A stretch of 20,295 nt of DNA from an uncultured Armatimonadota bacterium (GTDB taxonomy: Bacteria; Armatimonadota; Armatimonadia; Armatimonadales; Armatimonadaceae): positions 1 through 20,295 of the forward strand of contig CAIRTT010000402.1 in NCBI GenBank assembly GCA_903881535.1, written 5' to 3'. Each line of letters opens with the position of its first letter. Positions within the stretch are counted from its first letter, which is position 1. The position numbers were made by a program, and so were the translations under genes. Below, in pieces: positions 15,545 to 20,295 of the stretch. The notes beneath the pieces were generated by a model that was given only the letters and a program-made list of their open reading frames with translations, ran no database searches and had not been told where the DNA came from.

Positions 15545-17032
15545 TCACCGGTACGTGGTGCGACCGCCGCCCTGTGTGATCACCTGCATCCGGTCCACTT
15601 GCACATGATGCAAAACCTGCCGTGTTCCATCCGGCCAATAGACCTCCGCATCCACCGCCTCAGAGACATTGCCCAGCCCAAAATGCAAGCGTAAGTCGCC
15701 TTGGTTACCTTCGCCGGTACCCGCTTCTACCTGCCTAACCAACTTTTGCCGTCCTATATGTACAACCACCTGAGCGCCAATTGCTGACCGGTTTACCGTC
15801 CGTCCATTGCCAATGAGCTGCACCCCAAGCCAGTGATGTTTTGCGGGTTGCGTGCCCCGATAAAGCTTTCCGCCACTTGCGAGCTCGAGGAGGCCATCGT
15901 TGTCGATGTCACCAAACGCAGCCTGGTACGTAGAATCAATTCCGCCTACACCCGCGACGGCCGTCACATCGTTAAACCAGCACGCCCCACTGTTTCGGAG
16001 CAACACCGGGTTGTTTGGTCGACCAAACGAAGCTGTCCCATAGACAGTCGTAAAGAAAAGGTCAATCCGTCCATCGTTGTCGACATCCGCAAGCGCCGGA
16101 CTCGCGTACGACTCCTGATAGAACACACCGCAGGTCCCGATGTCATCAAACACAAACTTGCCAGACGGACCCGTATTTCGCAAAAAGCGTGACTTTGGCT
16201 GGTCTCCCCGGCTGTCGACATGGGCAAAGTTGCCGGCAAAGAGGTCTAGCCAGCCATCATTGTCGATGTCACCCCAAGCAGCCCCGATGGAATGGCCACC
16301 ATCAAACCCCTCGGATGTCGCAACAGCCCGACGCTCCATCGCCAAATCGCGGAGGGACATACCATCCTTGCCGATGTTATAGAGGTTGTTAGCCTGAAGG
16401 CGGTAGTTCGACATATAGATGTCCGGATTTCCATCACGATCGTAATCCGCAGCCGTCACACCACGGGTTCGGGATGTAGCAACATCCACAATTTTTGTAA
16501 ACGCCTTGCCGGCATCGTTTCGCAGGAAAAATGTCGGATACGTAATCCCACGGTCCCAGTCCTCGTAGCCCCCGATGACAAGATCGACAAATCCATCATT
16601 GTTGAAATCTGTCCAGCACGCACCGCGGCATACCGCTGCAGGAAGGTCAGGAAGTGGCATCTCTGCAAACTTCCCATTTCCCAAATTCCGCATCAACTTT
16701 CGCTGCGACCAGGAAAACAGGTCTACATTGCCATCATTGTCGTAATCCGCTGCCACAACATTGCTGGCCGACCCGATATTCGTGAACTTCTTGCCTCGCT
16801 CGTTATGCCAGATGACGCCGCCACAAATGATGTCCGTGAAGTGATCATTGTCAATGTCGACAAAGCACGCCTGGTCATTTGCCAGCTGTAGGCCAAGCGC
16901 TCGTGCACCGTCTTTGTAAACAATGCCAATACCAGATTGTGTTGCATCCGTTGCGCGGGTGGCAATCCCAAGCAACGTCAGTGCGACGAGAATGCGGGTA
17001 AGTGATTTGACTGATGGAGGATTGGTTCCCAT
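15545..17032 (-). CDS. Secreted FG-GAP/VCBS repeat protein with ASPIC/UnbV domain (CRTAC1-like)
   Basis: A 495-residue exported protein with a signal peptide (hydrophobic ILVALTLLGIA, cleavage near residue 30). Seven Asp-rich calcium-binding loops of the DxDxDGxxD type are seen at about residues 59, 97, 142, 197, 255, 316 and 375 (for example DYDNDGNVD, DIDNDGWLD, DVDNDGRID), the hallmark of FG-GAP beta-propeller blades. Residues about 400-487 (HHWLGVQLIG...GAQVVVHIG...LRLHFGLG...VYWPDGTRQ) match the ASPIC/UnbV domain. Such proteins are extracellular and of mostly unknown role, probably ligand or surface binding. The gene is single and divergent from the methyltransferase gene. The start codon lacks a clear Shine-Dalgarno and is preceded by a 7-bp inverted repeat. 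Confidence 0.93.
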   Translation of the reverse strand: MGTNPPSVKSLTRILVALTLLGIATRATDATQSGIGIVYKDGARALGLQLANDQACFVDIDNDHFTDIICGGVIWHNERGKKFTNIGSASNVVAADYDNDGNVDLFSWSQRKLMRNLGNGKFAEMPLPDLPAAVCRGACWTDFNNDGFVDLVIGGYEDWDRGITYPTFFLRNDAGKAFTKIVDVATSRTRGVTAADYDRDGNPDIYMSNYRLQANNLYNIGKDGMSLRDLAMERRAVATSEGFDGGHSIGAAWGDIDNDGWLDLFAGNFAHVDSRGDQPKSRFLRNTGPSGKFVFDDIGTCGVFYQESYASPALADVDNDGRIDLFFTTVYGTASFGRPNNPVLLRNSGACWFNDVTAVAGVGGIDSTYQAAFGDIDNDGLLELASGGKLYRGTQPAKHHWLGVQLIGNGRTVNRSAIGAQVVVHIGRQKLVRQVEAGTGEGNQGDLRLHFGLGNVSEAVDAEVYWPDGTRQVLHHVQVDRMQVITQGGGRTTYR

Positions 17033-17036
17033 GGTC

Positions 17037-17053
17037 CACTCTAACGTAGAGTG
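17037..17053. promoter_or_regulatory. Perfect inverted repeat between divergent genes
   Basis: CACTCTA-ACG-TAGAGTG is a perfect 7-bp dyad with a 3-nt centre, ending 4 nt before the FG-GAP start codon. It could be an operator or, in RNA, a hairpin over the ribosome entry site. Confidence 0.45.
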
Positions 17054-17086
17054 TACGTAATCGGTACGTGATAAACAGATTTAGCC

Positions 17087-17116
17087 TTGTCACGCTGCAA
17101 CCCAAGTCGCTAGAAT
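17087..17116 (+). promoter_or_regulatory. Promoter of the methyltransferase gene
   Basis: TTGTCA (17087-17092) and TAGAAT (17111-17116) are 18 nt apart. The -10 box ends 5 nt before ATG 17122, which would place transcription start at or next to the start codon. Confidence 0.6.
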
Positions 17117-17121
17117 GCCGC

Positions 17122-18018
17122 ATGCCGGAAATTCCTCGCGCCGCCGCGCGCCTCGCAGCCCGCTGCCTTTCAGATGTAGCTGAGCAGGAGCGCTTTCTTG
17201 CGTGTATCGGGGAAGGTAAGAGTGCTGAACCCGCAATACTCTGGTTTGCCGATCATGCATTGAGTCCATTTGTAGCTCGGGAGACAGCGCCGTGGCAGCC
17301 GGCATACGTGGAGCGCGTCTCGACGACGGACAAGCCCGGAGCAAATCCGCTTCACGCATCAGGAGCCTATTACTGCCTCGATCTCTCGAGCGTGTTTGCC
17401 GGTGCTTGGGCAACGGTTTTAGATGAGTCGGTGCCGTTCACGATCATCGATGTCTGTGCAAGCCCGGGAGGCAAATCGCTTCTCGCGATGCGCGCCTTGC
17501 CACAAAGCACCCTCCACGCAAACGAAACGATTGGCAAGCGGGTTGGCGCCCTCAAGGAAAACCTGACCCGCTGCGGAATTCCAGCACTTGTCACATCGAA
17601 TGACCCCAAAATTCTCGCGGACATCCATGGACCAACGTTTGATATTGTGCTCGCGGATGTTCCTTGCTCAGGCCAGAGTTTGCTGGCACGTGGAATAAAA
17701 AACGAAGGTTGTTTCCACGATATCAATGTTGGGAAAAACACGGGACGTCAGCGGCGCATTTTGGCTGAGTGCATCCGCTTGTGCAAACTTGGAGGCTACA
17801 TTGCTTACAGCACGTGTACCTATGCACAGAGTGAAAATGAAAGTGTCGTTGAGTGGGCACTATCGAAGCACGCCGGCTGCTCAACCGTCGAGATTCCAGT
17901 CCTTAATGCCCATCGCTCACAGCAAAGCTCCGAGTTCTGCTATCGCCTCTGGCCGCAGCAAGGCTTTGGTGCCGGCGCGTTTCTCTCCCTAATACAGGTT
18001 GGAGGTGACCAAACATGA
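17122..18018 (+). CDS. RsmB/NOP2-family RNA (cytosine-5) methyltransferase
   Basis: A 298-residue SAM-dependent RNA m5C methyltransferase. Counted from ATG 17122, the SAM-binding motif is DVCASPGGKS (110-119), motif IV is ADVPCSGQSLLARG with C182, and motif VI is YSTCTY with the second cysteine C232. The two-cysteine arrangement is diagnostic: the motif VI cysteine attacks the cytosine and the motif IV cysteine releases the product. No NusB or PUA domain is seen, so it is a short form; rRNA or tRNA target cannot be decided. An in-frame GTG at 17068 would add 18 non-conserved-looking residues. I prefer the ATG because a good -10 box ends 5 nt before it. It overlaps the next gene by 4 nt (ATGA). 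Confidence 0.92.
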   Translation: MPEIPRAAARLAARCLSDVAEQERFLACIGEGKSAEPAILWFADHALSPFVARETAPWQPAYVERVSTTDKPGANPLHASGAYYCLDLSSVFAGAWATVLDESVPFTIIDVCASPGGKSLLAMRALPQSTLHANETIGKRVGALKENLTRCGIPALVTSNDPKILADIHGPTFDIVLADVPCSGQSLLARGIKNEGCFHDINVGKNTGRQRRILAECIRLCKLGGYIAYSTCTYAQSENESVVEWALSKHAGCSTVEIPVLNAHRSQQSSEFCYRLWPQQGFGAGAFLSLIQVGGDQT

Positions 18019-18452
18019 TTTCACAACATCGGTTTGTAATCGGTGTAACCGCGAGCTTGTCTATTTTGCTAAGTGGATGCGGAGGCGGCGTGTTCAAGGA
18101 TGACATCGCGACCGGGACTGCCCTGTGGACGCGTTCAAAGATCACGCGATACTCGTATGTCGTTGAGCCATCCGGGTTTATGCTGCCACAAAAATATGCA
18201 GTCCAAGTCTATTCCGATGGCAGCTCGTCAGTGACAGCGGTTGGCGATTCACCGCCGCCCTGGCCGGATCAAGTCTTCAAGAGCATGGATAGGCTGTATG
18301 CACATTTGGCGGATGTCCGGAAACGCGGTGGGATATCAAATGTGACATTTGATCCAACGGATGGCCACATTTTGAACTGCTATGTCGACCCATTTTTGCA
18401 AATGGCGGATGATGAAGTTGGCTATATGATTTCAGATTTCAAGGTCGAATAG
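18015..18452 (+). CDS. Small lipoprotein, DUF6174-like
   Basis: A 145-residue protein with an N-terminal lipoprotein signal ending LLSGC (Cys22 would be lipidated). The rest resembles the DUF6174 family: a W...I.RYSYVV strand, a VQVYSDGSSSVTAVGD hairpin, VFKSMDRLYAHL helix, NVTFDPTDGHIL and a terminal DDEVGYMISDFKVE. The function of this family is not known. A perfect Shine-Dalgarno GGAGGTGA (18001-18008) lies 6 nt before the ATG, and the start overlaps the methyltransferase stop, so translation is probably coupled. Its last eight codons lie in a 42-bp sequence that is repeated downstream. Confidence 0.85.
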   Translation: MISQHRFVIGVTASLSILLSGCGGGVFKDDIATGTALWTRSKITRYSYVVEPSGFMLPQKYAVQVYSDGSSSVTAVGDSPPPWPDQVFKSMDRLYAHLADVRKRGGISNVTFDPTDGHILNCYVDPFLQMADDEVGYMISDFKVE

Positions 18453-18698
18453 GCATCAGTTGCACTCCCGAATCTGCTCCCCTTGATCACCACATCTACT
18501 TTGCTTTTCCATTGCTGCTTGCTTGGAGCTCATAACAATGACCACTCCAAGCACACTCCTTGTGATTTCAGATTTCAAGGTCGAATAGGCATCAGTTGCA
18601 CTCCTAAATCACATCGCCTTCCGCTCCTCAACGACTTTCCTGGCCCGCTTGTGCTTGTTTATTTCTCATTATCTCAATCAGTCCAAGCACACTCCTAA
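18427..18698. repeat. 136-bp tandem duplication at the 3' end of the lipoprotein gene
   Basis: Two adjacent units of equal length, 18427-18562 and 18563-18698. The first 42 bp of each are identical (18427-18468 and 18563-18604), as are 15 bp near the end, tccaagcacactcct (18546-18560 and 18682-18696). The middle is only weakly similar. The first copy contains the last eight codons and TAG of the lipoprotein gene. The stretch 18453-18719 otherwise shows no gene or clear terminator. Confidence 0.85.
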
Positions 18699-18719
18699 AA
18701 AGTGCTACTTTGTGAATAG

Positions 18720-18748
18720 TTGACATTGCTAAAGTTTCTCTGTATCCT
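18720..18748 (+). promoter_or_regulatory. Sigma-70 promoter of the LacI-family gene
   Basis: TTGACA (18720-18725), a 17-nt spacer and TATCCT (18743-18748). The -35 is consensus. It would start transcription about 28 nt before the TTG start codon. Confidence 0.75.
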
Positions 18749-18782
18749 GTGCTATACCGATAAAGCAAGGATGCTTTTCTGA

Positions 18783-19796
18783 TTGTCCTCTACACCTAGA
18801 TTGGTCACGATACAAGACATCGCTGATGAACTTTCCGTCAGCAAAATGACCGTGTCTGCCGTTCTGTCAGGTAAGGCCAGCCGTTTGCGGATTTCAACAT
18901 CCACGCAGGAACGCGTGCGGACCGCTGCCAATCGCCTCGGCTACCGACCAAACGAAGTCGCGCGTGCCCTTCGACGTAAATCGACCAAAATTCTCGGCTT
19001 CGCTACGGGCCACAACGGACTCACTACATCCGATCCGTGGATGGCTCAGATACTCGGTGGACTCCAGGATGGCTGCCGCGAAGTTGGACATGACCTCCTC
19101 CTCCATTGCCATGCAAATGAGACGAGCGTTGAGAATGCATATAACGCTGTCCTCGATGGCCGTGTGGATGGCATTATTTACTACGGCCCTCCCGGCCACC
19201 CCATGACGGAACGTATCCGCGAACAGCGCCTCCCCGTCGTCGCCATCGTGGATGAAGTCCCAGGGCTTCCCTGTATCGCCGCAGATGACACATCCGGCGG
19301 GCACCTCCTAGCCGAACATCTCCATGAACGCGGCCACCGACATGTGCTCTACGCCCCGCAGCTGATGGACTCAAGCTCTGTTCTGAACCGTGAGGCGGCC
19401 GTTATCGAGCGTGCTGCAGCTCTCCAAATGGAAGTTTCAAACTGGGGCAAAGTCACCGCTGGCTCCGAGCAGACTTTTCTAAACCGCTGGCTGCAGACAC
19501 CTCTAGAAAGACGGCCGACGGCAATCGTCGCTTGGGATGACGAAACAGCCATCCGTGTTTGGCGGACGGCCCGCACAATGGGTATTCAGGTCCCGCGTGA
19601 CCTTGCAATCACCGGCTTTGATGGCCTCCCAACCCAGCTCGAAGGCATTTGTGACCTCTCGACTATCGTCGTTCCATGGGGGGATGTTGCCTGCAAAGGC
19701 ATCCACACCCTCCACGGCATATTGAAATCCGGTACTCCGCCGGATCAGACGCAGCGTAGGCTACCCGTAGCCCTGCGTGCAGGAGACACCACCTGA
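18783..19796 (+). CDS. LacI-family transcriptional regulator
   Basis: A 337-residue DNA-binding regulator. Residues 7-30 form the helix-turn-helix (VTIQDIADELSVSKMTVSAVLSG), followed by the hinge region (ANRLGYRPNEVARALRRKST). The periplasmic-binding-protein-like effector domain runs from about residue 69 (ILGFATGHNG) through VDGIIYYG, AADDTSGGHLLAEHLHERGHRHV and IVAWDDETAIRV to the end. The ligand is probably a sugar or related small molecule, as in most LacI proteins. The start is TTG with AAGGA about 11 nt upstream; the only nearby ATG is out of frame and meets a stop after three codons. It lies 73 bp upstream of the pseudopilin gene on the same strand and may control the locus that continues beyond the window. 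Confidence 0.93.
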   Translation: MSSTPRLVTIQDIADELSVSKMTVSAVLSGKASRLRISTSTQERVRTAANRLGYRPNEVARALRRKSTKILGFATGHNGLTTSDPWMAQILGGLQDGCREVGHDLLLHCHANETSVENAYNAVLDGRVDGIIYYGPPGHPMTERIREQRLPVVAIVDEVPGLPCIAADDTSGGHLLAEHLHERGHRHVLYAPQLMDSSSVLNREAAVIERAAALQMEVSNWGKVTAGSEQTFLNRWLQTPLERRPTAIVAWDDETAIRVWRTARTMGIQVPRDLAITGFDGLPTQLEGICDLSTIVVPWGDVACKGIHTLHGILKSGTPPDQTQRRLPVALRAGDTT

Positions 19797-19869
19797 TGGC
19801 AAGTGGTTTCCCTGTAATGGAGATGTTCAATGGCAGTACTCTCGTTCAAATCCTACTAAAAGGAAAATC

Positions 19870-20295
19870 ATGAAAAAAGCATTCACACTGATTGAATTGC
19901 TGGTTGTAATTGCAATCATCGCGATTCTCGCAGCAATCCTCTTCCCAGTCTTTGCACAAGCCCGTGACAAGGCTCGGTCTGCATCCTGTTTGAGCAACCT
20001 CAAGCAATGGGGCATCGCCGCTGGTATGTATACCCAAGACTATGACCAGATGTTCGTTCCCCCGTTCCACTACGCTGTCCCGGCAGTGGTAGCAAACGAT
20101 GTCGATTGGTGGGATGACCTCCTCCAGCCATACGTCAAGAACCGCCAGATTGCACTCTGTCCATCCAAGTCCTGGGAACAGGGCTGGGCATCGGCACGCA
20201 ACAAGTGGTACGGAACCGGCACAACCAAGACCAAGCGGATGTCTTATGGCGTCAACACGGTCGAGGATTGGTCCGGCTTTGCACCAGCATGGAGC
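19870..20295 (+). CDS. Type II secretion/type IV pilin-like protein, DUF1559-type (3' end outside window)
   Basis: The frame begins at ATG 19870 with AAAGGA 7 nt upstream and runs 142 codons to the window edge. The N-terminus MKKA-FTLIELLVVIAIIAILAAILFPVF is a class III prepilin signal: a short basic leader, a processing site before Phe5 (Ala instead of the usual Gly at -1), Glu at +5 and a long hydrophobic helix. The following AQARDKARSASCLSNLKQWGIAAGMYTQDYDQMF is typical of the DUF1559/prepilin-like exported proteins expanded in Armatimonadota and Planctomycetota. These are thought to be surface or pseudopilus components. Their copy number per genome is usually high, so a specific role cannot be given. 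It probably follows the LacI-type gene as a regulated target. Confidence 0.9.
   Translation, partial: MKKAFTLIELLVVIAIIAILAAILFPVFAQARDKARSASCLSNLKQWGIAAGMYTQDYDQMFVPPFHYAVPAVVANDVDWWDDLLQPYVKNRQIALCPSKSWEQGWASARNKWYGTGTTKTKRMSYGVNTVEDWSGFAPAWS

Overview
The window is most likely from the chromosome of an Armatimonadota (formerly Armatimonadetes) bacterium. The main clue is the gene cut by the right edge, whose prepilin-type N-terminus (FTLIELLVVIAIIAILAAILFPVFAQARDKAR) is typical of DUF1559-type pseudopilins of that phylum. Exported FN3-containing proteins, an FG-GAP/ASPIC protein and a LacI regulator fit the same picture. Composition is moderate in GC. I see no tRNA, rRNA, CRISPR array or transposase.

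Left part (1-13640, all minus strand) is a copper-handling locus. In transcription order it holds a very large secreted CotA-type multicopper oxidase with seven C-terminal FN3 domains (8067-13247), a CusB-like periplasmic adaptor with a heavy-metal-binding domain (6375-7883), a CusA-like RND pump with the three-methionine copper/silver site conserved (3000-6320), and a close paralogue of the oxidase that runs off the left edge (1-2736). No outer-membrane factor, CusF or P-type ATPase is visible. The inferred scheme is that CusBA exports Cu(I)/Ag(I) while the two exported oxidases oxidise Cu(I) or another substrate outside the cytoplasm. The two oxidase genes share a promoter-like block and an approximately 80-nt leader that folds in both into the same three-stem shape with different stem sequences. 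This is the best candidate for an undescribed regulatory RNA here.

Middle (13640-17032, minus strand): an MFS permease (13640-14815) with a clear intrinsic terminator; a 14733-15366 repeat array made of four degenerate copies of that gene's own 5' end; and a secreted seven-motif FG-GAP protein with an ASPIC/UnbV domain.

Right part (17033-20295, plus strand): an RsmB/NOP2-family RNA m5C methyltransferase whose -10 box lies 5 nt before the ATG (probably leaderless), overlapping by 4 nt a DUF6174-like lipoprotein. A 136-bp tandem duplication with conserved ends and a diverged middle follows. Then come a LacI-family regulator with a strong promoter and a TTG start, and the DUF1559-type pseudopilin.
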